A DNA stretch of 64,000 nucleotides from Candidatus Tepidiaquacellales bacterium OLB4/UTCHB1 (GTDB lineage: Bacteria; Bacteroidota; Ignavibacteria; Tepidaquicellales; Tepidaquicellaceae). Below are positions 46,734 to 55,583 of this stretch, in pieces. The position numbers were made by a program, and so were the translations under genes. The stretch is taken from positions 46,038 to 110,037 of the forward strand of contig MWSW01000007.1 in assembly GCA_002050165.1 (NCBI GenBank). Reading direction: 5' to 3'. The notes beneath the pieces are model-generated. The model did no database searches, was not told the DNA's origin, and saw only the letters and a list, made by a program, of their open reading frames with translations. Numbering within the stretch: the stretch's first letter is position 1; the number at the start of each line of letters is the position of its first letter.

Positions 46734-49700
46734 ATGAAAATTATGAAAATCGTTCTCACGGTTGTTTCGTTGTTTCTGTTTGTAAACAATGCTTTCTCAC
46801 AACTGATAGAATTACCGGTGGACAATCCAAACCTGCTTAAACTATATGTAATAAACAATGGAATGTATCGGCTCACGAAATCAGATTTCGTATCAGCCGG
46901 TATAAACACAGCCACAATTGACCCCAGAACTATAAGGTTAATTAATAAAGGTATCGAATTGCCCGTACATTTCGAAGGTGAAAGCGATGGTACATTTGAC
47001 GATACTGATTTTATGGATTTTTTCGGAGAGCGAAATTATGGTGGTGTACTAACATATTACAATGGATTATTTGATGTAAAATACACGAAGGATCAATATC
47101 TGAATTATTACACCGATACGAATATTTACTGGGTAACATGGGGAGGAGTTCACGGACTAAGATACAAAACTTCACCGCTTGGCTCATCTTCAGAGTACGA
47201 ATTTCCATATCACTACGACAACGTACATTTTGAATTTGACAATTTATATTCGCTTGGGGAAAACTTATCAAACACTGATTACCGCTATTTTATTAATGAT
47301 CTGTTACAGGGCGAAGGGTGGTTTTGGAAAAAGTTTCTGTTCAATAATACTCTGACACATTCATACACATTCCCCGATATTATTCAGGATACCGCGGTTC
47401 CCGTGTACATGAACATTTGGGCATATCCGGGCAATCAGACCCATTCAATAACAAATGAGCACGCATTCGCATTTTTAGTTAATGGCACTCCGGTTGATAC
47501 GGTATATTCGAACAACCTCGATATTATGGATGATACTATTAGTTTTAATTCTTCACTCTTATTAAGCGGCGGTAATGATTTTTTCTTCCGGTACAGACCA
47601 TCGGTGAATTTTACTTCCGGATTTATGTATTTTGATTACTTTGAAATAAGGTATCCGCGAAATTTCAGGTTTAATTCAAATGGTCTTTCATTTGTAACGC
47701 AGTCACAACCTAACGATACTGCTTCAAAAATCTTTCGTATTTCCGGATACAACGGTACTAACGAGATAAATATATATGATGTAAAAAATGGTTACAGGAT
47801 TAACAACATTTCGCAAAGCGGTGATACGTTAATCTTTGTAGGAAAAGGAAATGGTAAATTTGAGGTTATAAACAAAGAGATATCGCAAAAGCCGATGCGA
47901 ATGAAACAACGGACACTGCCGGATCTCCAAACCTCGTCAAACGGTGCAGATTATCTTTTGATATACAATAAAAAAATGACGTTACCGGCAGAACAACTGA
48001 GATTACATCGTGAGACATTCGACGGATACCGTTCGGTTAAAACTGAAGTTGAAGATATCTATGATGTTTTTAATTACGGTTTGGAAGACCCTGCAGCATT
48101 GAGAAGTTTCATTCAGACTGTGTATGATAACTGGGCACCGCCGAAAGTTCAATTTGTCTGTCTCTTCGGAAGGGGATCGTTAGATCCGAAACGAAATTTA
48201 CCCACAAGTAATTATTACGAAAACCTTGTCCCTGTTTACGGTAATCCAACTACAGACGGATATTTTGTAAATTTCACTGAAGGTACACTTTCTTATGTTC
48301 AGAAAATTTCAGTTGGTCGCATTCCCGTTTATACTCCTGAGGAAGCTCAGATTTTAGTTGATAAAATAATAGAACACGACACGAGGGAGATTGAAGAATG
48401 GGACAAACAGTTTGGATTTGTTACCGGCGGTTTTTCGAGGGCGGAACAAGACCAGTTTGCAAGTCAATCTAACAATTTTATTAACAGCTGGATTGTATCA
48501 AATCCGTTGAAAGGCGAAGCTTTCAGAATTTATCGTATTGATTCAGCGGGTTACCAGACGTTTAATTACAGTGATTCAATTTTAAATACTTTTAAGCAAG
48601 GAGCTGCGATAGTTAATTATGTAGGTCACGCGGCAACAAATTTCTGGGATAACGGAATTGAAGAGCCTTCAATCCTTACCAATTACGACACTAAAAATGT
48701 TGTCTTCAGTTTTACATGTTTCACCGGAAAAAATTCTGAACCTGAACTGCGGAGTTTTTGTGAAAAATTTCTTTTGCTACCGGATCGGGGAGCTGTCGGT
48801 TTCGTTGGTTCGACCGGGTGGAGTTTTGTAATATCCGGAAATAACTTCAACAATTATATATTCAGAGCAATTTCCGAAAATAATCTAAGGGCATTAGGTG
48901 ATATTGTTAGAAAAGCCGGCGATTATATGAAAGGTGATACTTCAAGTTTCTCGGTTAGGAACATGATTAATTGTTATAATTTAATCGGTGATCCGGGGAT
49001 GAAACTTAAATCTCCTGCTCATCCTGAATTCGTAATAAATGAAAACTCATGGGAACTCTCCAATCCATACCCTGTGCTTAAAGATACTTTTCAGGTAACA
49101 ATTAATCCGGTTAACCTCGGCGTTTTTGCTGATTCATGTAAATTGAAATTTACCCTCAGAAAAAACGGAGTTCCGGTTAAAACCAGAGATTCGGTTATAT
49201 ATGCTTTCGGGTTCAGAGCATCTGTTTCAACCCCGTTTGTAATTGATACCATGGCTCATTATACAATGCAAATACAGGTTGATCCTGATAATTGGAATAC
49301 TTCAGAAGACCCGGACAATAATTCGGTTGAATTTCCAATTCAGTTGATGAACTATTCATACATTCCGCTTAAACCCCTCGATAACGAAATTGTAAGACAG
49401 GATAGTATTGAGTTTGTTGGGATAAATCCCATACTTGATACAAACTCAAAAAGCTCGAGAGTTATTTTACAACTCGATACGACTCAATTATTTTCATCCC
49501 CGCTGAAACAAACTTATTTCCACGATGGAATTACGATGGTTTCAACAAAATTTAATGTGAAACTTCCGATTCCCGATAGTAACATTGTTTATTACTGGAG
49601 ATTGAATTCAATAGTTGATGGTGATAGTTCAGGCTGGTCGGAAATCAGGCGGATACGTTACAATCCAAATCTTATCCCAAAACTTGATTATAAAAAGGTT

Positions 49701-51635
49701 TCGGAAAGTTTAACCAAAGATAGGAAATTATCATTTGCACATAGATCACAGGATAGTATAGTTCACATCAAACGTTCTGAGTCAGGAAATTTTTATCAAT
49801 CTGAATTATATGGATTGAGTTATAATGATTCACTCAACGGTCTTATATTGTCAGAGTTTCAGGGTAATATATTTGCCAGGAGTTTTGGTGGAAATTATTG
49901 GGATGCAAGTTACTTTATAGTTAACGATAAAGAGTTTTACCTTATAGATCCAAGATTTTGGGGATATAACTTTGCAAAAGTAAGAAAGGCTGACGGAAAA
50001 ATAATCGAAGTCAAAAATTTTTCAATAACAGGAGAAGCATCAAATGACTCGATTGTCAATTATCTGAATACATTTGGACCGTCACATATTCTTATAACTG
50101 TAAAAAGTTACCCCATTACTCTGGATATTATTGGTGAAACCGCAAAGGTAAAGCTCCGACAAATGGGAAGTACGATGGTAGATAATATTATAAACAGATT
50201 CGATAAATGGTGTATGATAAGTATTCCGAACGATACCGGCGGATATACGGTTTCAGAGCAATACAGCAGTCAAACTACTCAAGGATGGGTTCCTGCTGAG
50301 ACAACATCCACTCTTACTCAAAAGTCAATCAACGGGTATGTTAACGGAGATTACGGACCGGCTGAAAGGTGGGGATATTTGTCGTGGGAAAAATCCACCT
50401 CAAATCAGGAGAAAGTATTATTTGATGTGATTGGTATTGAAAAATCCGGCGAACGGGATACCTTGTTCACTGATCTTGTTAACAACACAGGTGTTGATCT
50501 TTCTGGAATAGACGCAAGAGACTACCCACATATTAGTCTAATTGGAAAGGTTTTGGGTGATACAAGTATATTGAATACTTTACCGGTGCTGAAGTCAATA
50601 AACCTGACTTTTCAACCTGCACCGGAATTCATAATTAATACTTATAAATGGGTAGGAGGTGACACAATATTTCAATACGGCGATTACACCACGAAGGTAA
50701 ATATTGCGTTTGAAAATCTTGGCTACTCGAATATGTCCGGCGCAGAATTCAGATGGAGTACTACTATCAGAGACGAGCATATTAATCTTAACGCCGATAC
50801 TGTGAATTTTGTTATCGGGAGAGATTCAATTTATAAGGCGAACATAAAATTTAAATTGTACTTTGAGGAAATCGGACCAATTATTCCGGATTACCTGCCT
50901 ATTACTCTTACGGTAGTGCCGTTGAATAACCAGAATGAATTTTATACCTATAATAACATATTGTACAGGAATGTAAAAATCAAAAATGAAGAACCGCCGG
51001 AAGTGCTGACAGTAAAAATTGACGGTCGTGAGTTGCATAACGGCGATAAGGTTAATATGGGTTCAGAGGTCTATTCGCTCCTGAAAGATATTAAACAAAT
51101 TCCAGATACCTCATTGATACGGGTTTTTCTAAATGGAAATTATCAACCGTATTATAACGGCAGTACTTTAAGCAGCAGTGTTAGCAGTCTCGACCTCACT
51201 AATTCCGCTAATGAATTTTCATTTGAAATGAAACCTGATTTTGAACCCGGTGAGAATACTCTGACTTTCCATTACAGAAATAGCCTGCATAGTCAGTACG
51301 ATACACTTGCGTTTACGGTAATAGCCGATAATGAATTCAGGGTTGAGAATTTATTTAATTACCCGAATCCAATGCGAACGGAGACAAAATTTATGTTCGA
51401 TTTGAACGGTGCAAGTGAGGTTTCATCTGCTGTAATAAAGATTTACACCGTGACGGGGCGACAGATTAAAACAATAGAAATTTTTAATCCCGTAAACGGT
51501 TTGAACGAAACCGAATGGGATGGGCGGGACGATGATGGTGATTTAATTGCAAATGGAACTTATTTGTACAGGCTTTTAATATATGGTGAGAAAAATGTCG
51601 AACTCCCAATTCAAAAACTTGTTGTGCTGAAGTAA
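46734..51635 (+). CDS. Giant C25-family (gingipain/PorU-like) cysteine protease with T9SS sorting domain, copy 2
   Basis: A 1633-residue paralogue of the protein at 39252 with the same domain order. It has a signal peptide (KIVLTVVSLFLFVNNAFSQ), PorU-like N-terminal region, C25 domain (~400-757) with H632 in NYVGHAATNFWDNG and C662 in SFTCFTGK, beta-sandwich domains including YYWRLNSIVDGDSSGWSEIR, an ILEI/FAM3-like segment (~1066-1176: WGYNFAKVRKADGKIIEV, ILITVKSYP, KVKLRQMGS), a CARDB-like domain, and a type A sorting domain from ~1539 (LFNYPNPMRTETKF ... EWDGRDDDGD). It is transcribed divergently from the O-antigen ligase gene across 74 bases. Both catalytic residues are kept in each copy, so both may be active. 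Confidence 0.88.
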   Translation: MKIMKIVLTVVSLFLFVNNAFSQLIELPVDNPNLLKLYVINNGMYRLTKSDFVSAGINTATIDPRTIRLINKGIELPVHFEGESDGTFDDTDFMDFFGERNYGGVLTYYNGLFDVKYTKDQYLNYYTDTNIYWVTWGGVHGLRYKTSPLGSSSEYEFPYHYDNVHFEFDNLYSLGENLSNTDYRYFINDLLQGEGWFWKKFLFNNTLTHSYTFPDIIQDTAVPVYMNIWAYPGNQTHSITNEHAFAFLVNGTPVDTVYSNNLDIMDDTISFNSSLLLSGGNDFFFRYRPSVNFTSGFMYFDYFEIRYPRNFRFNSNGLSFVTQSQPNDTASKIFRISGYNGTNEINIYDVKNGYRINNISQSGDTLIFVGKGNGKFEVINKEISQKPMRMKQRTLPDLQTSSNGADYLLIYNKKMTLPAEQLRLHRETFDGYRSVKTEVEDIYDVFNYGLEDPAALRSFIQTVYDNWAPPKVQFVCLFGRGSLDPKRNLPTSNYYENLVPVYGNPTTDGYFVNFTEGTLSYVQKISVGRIPVYTPEEAQILVDKIIEHDTREIEEWDKQFGFVTGGFSRAEQDQFASQSNNFINSWIVSNPLKGEAFRIYRIDSAGYQTFNYSDSILNTFKQGAAIVNYVGHAATNFWDNGIEEPSILTNYDTKNVVFSFTCFTGKNSEPELRSFCEKFLLLPDRGAVGFVGSTGWSFVISGNNFNNYIFRAISENNLRALGDIVRKAGDYMKGDTSSFSVRNMINCYNLIGDPGMKLKSPAHPEFVINENSWELSNPYPVLKDTFQVTINPVNLGVFADSCKLKFTLRKNGVPVKTRDSVIYAFGFRASVSTPFVIDTMAHYTMQIQVDPDNWNTSEDPDNNSVEFPIQLMNYSYIPLKPLDNEIVRQDSIEFVGINPILDTNSKSSRVILQLDTTQLFSSPLKQTYFHDGITMVSTKFNVKLPIPDSNIVYYWRLNSIVDGDSSGWSEIRRIRYNPNLIPKLDYKKVSESLTKDRKLSFAHRSQDSIVHIKRSESGNFYQSELYGLSYNDSLNGLILSEFQGNIFARSFGGNYWDASYFIVNDKEFYLIDPRFWGYNFAKVRKADGKIIEVKNFSITGEASNDSIVNYLNTFGPSHILITVKSYPITLDIIGETAKVKLRQMGSTMVDNIINRFDKWCMISIPNDTGGYTVSEQYSSQTTQGWVPAETTSTLTQKSINGYVNGDYGPAERWGYLSWEKSTSNQEKVLFDVIGIEKSGERDTLFTDLVNNTGVDLSGIDARDYPHISLIGKVLGDTSILNTLPVLKSINLTFQPAPEFIINTYKWVGGDTIFQYGDYTTKVNIAFENLGYSNMSGAEFRWSTTIRDEHINLNADTVNFVIGRDSIYKANIKFKLYFEEIGPIIPDYLPITLTVVPLNNQNEFYTYNNILYRNVKIKNEEPPEVLTVKIDGRELHNGDKVNMGSEVYSLLKDIKQIPDTSLIRVFLNGNYQPYYNGSTLSSSVSSLDLTNSANEFSFEMKPDFEPGENTLTFHYRNSLHSQYDTLAFTVIADNEFRVENLFNYPNPMRTETKFMFDLNGASEVSSAVIKIYTVTGRQIKTIEIFNPVNGLNETEWDGRDDDGDLIANGTYLYRLLIYGEKNVELPIQKLVVLK

Positions 51636-51660
51636 GAGTTCAACGAATCCGATGAATTAT

Positions 51661-51692
51661 AGCCGGGTTTGGTTATCCGGCTTTTGTTTTTT
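51661..51692 (+). terminator. Rho-independent terminator after the second C25 protease gene
   Basis: AGCCGG/CCGGCT stem with a 10-base loop, then T-rich sequence (TTTTGTTTTTT). It lies 25 bases after the stop codon. Confidence 0.8.
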
Positions 51693-51768
51693 AAAAACAT
51701 AAATTGAAATTCATTTTTAAACCACCTCAATATATTTATATTGAATCCCTAATAAATCAGAAATTTTT

Positions 51769-52806
51769 ATGGCAACCAAAAAAGATTATCTAAGAGAGGA
51801 AATAAGACATATAGATATAAAAAGTCTTGATGTCAGTCACCTGATAGATGCGTACCGGGATATGGCGTTCTCAGCCCGCGACCTTGCCCGCGCTGCTGAT
51901 TATTACAACATGATGCTCGAAGATAAAAATTGCTCCGTTATGTTATGCCTTGCAGGATCATTGTTCTCAGCAGGCTTGAAAGATGTTGTGGTTGATATGG
52001 TCAGAAATAATATGGTAGATGTAATAATTTCAACCGGCGCAATTATGGTTGATCAGGATTTTTTTGAGGGGCTTGGATTTAAACATTATAAAGGAACGAA
52101 ATTTGTTGATGACAATGAACTTCGCGAACTGATGATTGACAGAATTTACGATACGTTCATTGACGAGGAGAATCTCAGAGATTGCGACATGACAATTGCA
52201 AATATTTGTGAATCACTTGAAAAGCGACCGTACTCATCTCGGGAGTTCATCTGGCACATGGGCAAATATCTGTCAGAGTTTGGAAAAAATCCGAACTCTG
52301 TAGTTCTCGCAGCTTATGAGAATAATGTCCCAATATTCGTACCCGCATTTTCAGATTGCTCTGCTGGTTTCGGATTTGTACATCACCAATACCATAATCC
52401 GGATAAACATGTTTCTCTTGATTCCGCAAGGGATTTCCTTGAGTTAACCCAAATAAAACTTCACACCAACGAATCCGGTTTGTATATGGTTGGTGGCGGT
52501 GTTCCAAAAAACTTTACACAGGATGTTGTAGTAGCGGCAGATATCTTGGAGAAAGAAGTACCAATGCATAAGTACGCAATTCAAATTACTGTGGCGGACG
52601 AAAGGGACGGGGCGTTATCTGGATCTACATTGAAGGAAGCAAGCTCTTGGGGTAAAGTGGATATGACTTATGAACAAATGGTTTACTGTGAAGCAACAAT
52701 CGCGATGCCGATAATTTCAGCTTTTGCATATCAGACCGGACACTGGAAAAACCGCGAAAAACGGGAATTCCATAAATTGTTTCAAAAGGAGAAAGTTGAA
52801 CTCTGA
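51769..52806 (+). CDS. Deoxyhypusine synthase-family protein
   Basis: A 345-residue NAD-dependent enzyme of the deoxyhypusine/homospermidine synthase fold. LCLAGSLFSAGLKDVVVDMV, VIISTGAIMVDQDF, VPIFVPAFSDCSAGFGF and YMVGGGVPKNFTQ line the active site. The lysine that carries the aminobutyl group corresponds to K296 in SSWGKVDM. Bacteria lack eIF5A, so the product is more likely a polyamine such as homospermidine than hypusine. It stands alone after a terminator, with the next gene 104 bases away. Confidence 0.92.
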   Translation: MATKKDYLREEIRHIDIKSLDVSHLIDAYRDMAFSARDLARAADYYNMMLEDKNCSVMLCLAGSLFSAGLKDVVVDMVRNNMVDVIISTGAIMVDQDFFEGLGFKHYKGTKFVDDNELRELMIDRIYDTFIDEENLRDCDMTIANICESLEKRPYSSREFIWHMGKYLSEFGKNPNSVVLAAYENNVPIFVPAFSDCSAGFGFVHHQYHNPDKHVSLDSARDFLELTQIKLHTNESGLYMVGGGVPKNFTQDVVVAADILEKEVPMHKYAIQITVADERDGALSGSTLKEASSWGKVDMTYEQMVYCEATIAMPIISAFAYQTGHWKNREKREFHKLFQKEKVEL

Positions 52807-52910
52807 AACTTTTTAGCAATGTAAACTTATAATCAATATTGTGCAAAAAATTACACAACCTTTTTTGATTTCTTTAAAATTATTTATATTATTCAAAACA
52901 AAATAAACTT

Positions 52911-53438
52911 ATGACAGATTTATTTGGTAAACTTGATCAGATTAAATCAAAGGAAAGTTTCTTTGAAAAAATCAAACGTTGGATTCCGGGTTACGATGGA
53001 TATGTTAACAGAGACAACGCTCGGGAAATTGATACATTGCTCAGAAACAAATTAGCCTCCATGCTTGAACAAAATAAGACGAAAATCAAAAATGTTAATT
53101 TAAACCTTTCAAGGAACGGAAAACTTTTCGAATCGCAGGATTTAGATAAACTGGACAAGAAGAACGAAAATTGTATAGCGAGGTTTAAATCGGCTTCGCG
53201 CGGTTACAGTGGTGCTTTTGATATTGTGAAAATAAAAGAAGAACAGCTGAACCTTTTGTATAATTTTGATAACACCTTACTGACAGAGGTTGAGACGATC
53301 AACTCATTTTTTGATAAACTGGAAACTGATAGTAATTCAGGGGTTGATATAACCGCATCCGTTAAAATCGTTTCCGATGCTTTGGATAACCTTATCCAGA
53401 AATTTGATGAACGTGAAAACCTTCTGAAAACTGTGTAA
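52911..53438 (+). CDS. Small helical protein of the SPFH/zinc-ribbon cassette
   Basis: A 175-residue, mostly helical protein without signal peptide or membrane helix. Its N-terminal motif KIKRWIPGYDGYVNRDNARE, followed by IDTLLRNKLASML, resembles hypothetical proteins that occur next to SPFH/virion-core-like proteins in other bacteria; this is from memory, not a search. The rest has heptad-like patterns suggesting a coiled coil. It lies 74 bases before the SPFH gene. I assign no function. Confidence 0.65.
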   Translation: MTDLFGKLDQIKSKESFFEKIKRWIPGYDGYVNRDNAREIDTLLRNKLASMLEQNKTKIKNVNLNLSRNGKLFESQDLDKLDKKNENCIARFKSASRGYSGAFDIVKIKEEQLNLLYNFDNTLLTEVETINSFFDKLETDSNSGVDITASVKIVSDALDNLIQKFDERENLLKTV

Positions 53439-53512
53439 TCTTTTGTCGCTAAGTAATATCCGGTATAAAAAATTAATTCACCTGAAATTTTTTAAACATT
53501 TAAATAAATACA

Positions 53513-54529
53513 ATGGCACTAATAGATGTAATAAAATTTTTTGATGAATCAGGGAAAGCGCTGGTTCATCGTGAACCGCAAAACGGTTCAGATTCATACA
53601 GGCTCGGAACTCAACTGATTGTACAAGATGCACAGAGCGCAGTTTTTTATCGTGACGGAAAAGCGCTTGACGTTTTCGGACCCGGGAGGCACACCCTAAC
53701 TACAGAGAATATACCGTTTCTCACGAAGTTAATCAGTTTACCTTTCGGTGGCACTTCGCCTTTTCAGGCGCAGGTTTACTTTGTCGGGATGCAAAAATAT
53801 ATTGATCTCAAATGGGGCACAAAATCGCCGATAAATTTCCGTGATTCTGAATTGACGTTTGTTCAACTCCGCGCTTCAGGGAAGTTTTCAATGCGGGTAA
53901 AAGATCCAAAGCAATTCATTCAGGAAATTGTTGGTACACAGGGTCTTTTCACGACAAATGAAATTGAAGATTACCTTCGTGACGCAATTGTATCGAGGCT
54001 AAATACCGTTCTTGGACAAAACCTGAAAACCATTTTTGATTTAGGGCAGTTCTACCCGCAAATTGAACAAGGCGTAAAAGCTGAAGTTACAGATTTTTTC
54101 AATTCAATGGGAATCGAACTCACCGATTTCATAGTTGTTGGAATCGTGCCACCCGAAGAAGTTCAGGAAAAAATCAACGAGAGAAGCTCGATGGGCGCAA
54201 TTGGTAATCTTGACGCGTACATGAAATTTAAAACAGCCGGGGCCATTGAGAAAGCAGCAGAGAATGAAGCAGGCGGACTTGCGGGTGCAGGTGCTGGTCT
54301 TGGAGCCGGTATGATGATGGCTAATATGATGGGACAACAATTTCAACAACAGCAGCAACAACCACAACAACAAGGTCAACCACAGACAGGCGGTCAGGCT
54401 CCGGAACAGAAACTCTCCATGGATGAAGTTATGAGCGCGATTGAGAAACTTGGAAAAATGAAGGAAAGCGGTTTGATAACTCAGGAAGAATTTGATGCAA
54501 AGAAAAAAGAGTTATTAGCAAAAATTTGA
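53513..54529 (+). CDS. SPFH-domain protein, YdjI/virion-core-like, with C-terminal SHOCT-like domain
   Basis: A 338-residue protein. [19 protein letters not shown] and [29 protein letters not shown] are the family opening, and the SPFH (stomatin/prohibitin-like) domain extends to ~240 with [18 protein letters not shown] Gly/Ala/Met-rich stretch and a Gln-rich linker follow ([17 protein letters not shown]), then a SHOCT-like helix pair at the end ([20 protein letters not shown]). The Bacillus relative YdjI belongs to a membrane-stress operon with PspA and zinc-ribbon proteins. The three zinc-ribbon genes downstream mirror that setting. The likely role is scaffolding at the membrane. Confidence 0.85.
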   Translation: MALIDVIKFFDESGKALVHREPQNGSDSYRLGTQLIVQDAQSAVFYRDGKALDVFGPGRHTLTTENIPFLTKLISLPFGGTSPFQAQVYFVGMQKYIDLKWGTKSPINFRDSELTFVQLRASGKFSMRVKDPKQFIQEIVGTQGLFTTNEIEDYLRDAIVSRLNTVLGQNLKTIFDLGQFYPQIEQGVKAEVTDFFNSMGIELTDFIVVGIVPPEEVQEKINERSSMGAIGNLDAYMKFKTAGAIEKAAENEAGGLAGAGAGLGAGMMMANMMGQQFQQQQQQPQQQGQPQTGGQAPEQKLSMDEVMSAIEKLGKMKESGLITQEEFDAKKKELLAKI

Positions 54530-54558
54530 TTCAGTCAGAAATTTTGAATTCAAAAAAA

Positions 54559-54583
54559 CGGGACTTTAAAAAGTCCCGCTTTG
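54559..54583 (+). terminator. Hairpin after the SPFH gene
   Basis: CGGGACTT/AAGTCCCG stem with a 4-base loop, 29 bases after the stop codon. The following T run is short and interrupted, so termination may be partial, which would let the zinc-ribbon genes be read through. Confidence 0.6.
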
Positions 54584-54763
54584 ATTTCTTAAATTCATGC
54601 AACAATAGGCAGGCCTAAATATTAACGGTGTTTATATTTCATAACTTTGTATAGATATTAACTGATTGATGTCCTAAATCTTCTTCTGGAGTTGCGGCAA
54701 ATCAATAAGAAATTACTTGAACTGATAAATTCATTTCTTTACTTATATTGAAATAACTTCATA

Positions 54764-55582
54764 ATGCAGGCATTACAAACCAATACGATAATTTGTCCTC
54801 AATGTGGAGGAGAAAATAAACTTAAACCGGATGAAAAATTCATTGAATGTGAGTTTTGTGGTTCGGCTGTTTATGTTGATAAGAGCCGGGTAGTCAATCA
54901 CTATGTTGTAAACTCAAACTTCAATCAGGATCAGGCGGTTGGTAATGTAAAAAGATGGATGGCAGGAAACTTCCACGTAAAAGATCTTGATAAAAACGCT
55001 GTCATTTCCAAAGTTGACTTTTATTATTTTCCGTTATGGTATTTCAAACTCAACGAAAGCGGAACTGATAAGATCATGCTTCAACCGGCGAGTTCAACCC
55101 CGATTTCAGAGATTAAGTCTATTAACATTCCCGCTGGAAACCTCGTGCCATTTCAGGTTAAAAATTTCGATGTTTCTCAATTCGTCCAACCGGATGTATA
55201 TTTTGAATCAGCCAAGAATTGGTTACAACAGTCCGGCGCAAATATTGAAAATATTACTGAAAGCAACTTAGTTCATATCCCTTTTTACCATGTCCATTAC
55301 AGTTTTAAGGCGCAACATTACTCGTGTCTGGTTGAAGCCTCATCTGGAAAAGTTTACGCTAATCTTTGGCCGGTGAAAAGTGAAGCGCCATACAGGATCC
55401 TTTTTGCAGTTAGTCTGTTCGTATTTTTTCTGACAACTATAATCTCGTATGTACTTTCTGTGGTTGTATCAGAGTCAGATGGACAGATATTTATTTTTGC
55501 AGAGATGATAAAAATTCCGGCGTATCTGATTGCATCCATACCGTTGGTTGGTGCAGCTTATTTAATCGCAAAAAAAGTTTAA
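54764..55582 (+). CDS. Zinc-ribbon membrane protein 1
   Basis: A 272-residue protein. An N-terminal zinc ribbon is formed by CPQC at ~14-17 and CEFC at ~33-36. A central soluble domain includes WMAGNFHVKDLDKNAVI, YYFPLWYFKL and HIPFYHVHYSFK, and two C-terminal membrane helices follow (ILFAVSLFVFFLTTIISYVL and IPAYLIASIPLVGAAYLIA). The fold after the ribbon recurs in the next protein (TYIPYWRIK and YYPLWVIRYNF). It is separated from the following gene by one base. The family is uncharacterised. Confidence 0.78.
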   Translation: MQALQTNTIICPQCGGENKLKPDEKFIECEFCGSAVYVDKSRVVNHYVVNSNFNQDQAVGNVKRWMAGNFHVKDLDKNAVISKVDFYYFPLWYFKLNESGTDKIMLQPASSTPISEIKSINIPAGNLVPFQVKNFDVSQFVQPDVYFESAKNWLQQSGANIENITESNLVHIPFYHVHYSFKAQHYSCLVEASSGKVYANLWPVKSEAPYRILFAVSLFVFFLTTIISYVLSVVVSESDGQIFIFAEMIKIPAYLIASIPLVGAAYLIAKKV

Positions 55583-55583
55583 T

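Noticed and set aside
39252..51635. Recent duplication or assembly duplication of the two giant protease genes.
   Set aside because: The copies differ throughout at DNA level (for example GAAGATCCGGCTGCATTG versus GAAGACCCTGCAGCATTG), so duplication is old.
54336..54390. CAA/CAG repeats as a microsatellite or mobile repeat.
   Set aside because: They encode the Gln-rich linker of the SPFH protein in frame and are irregular.
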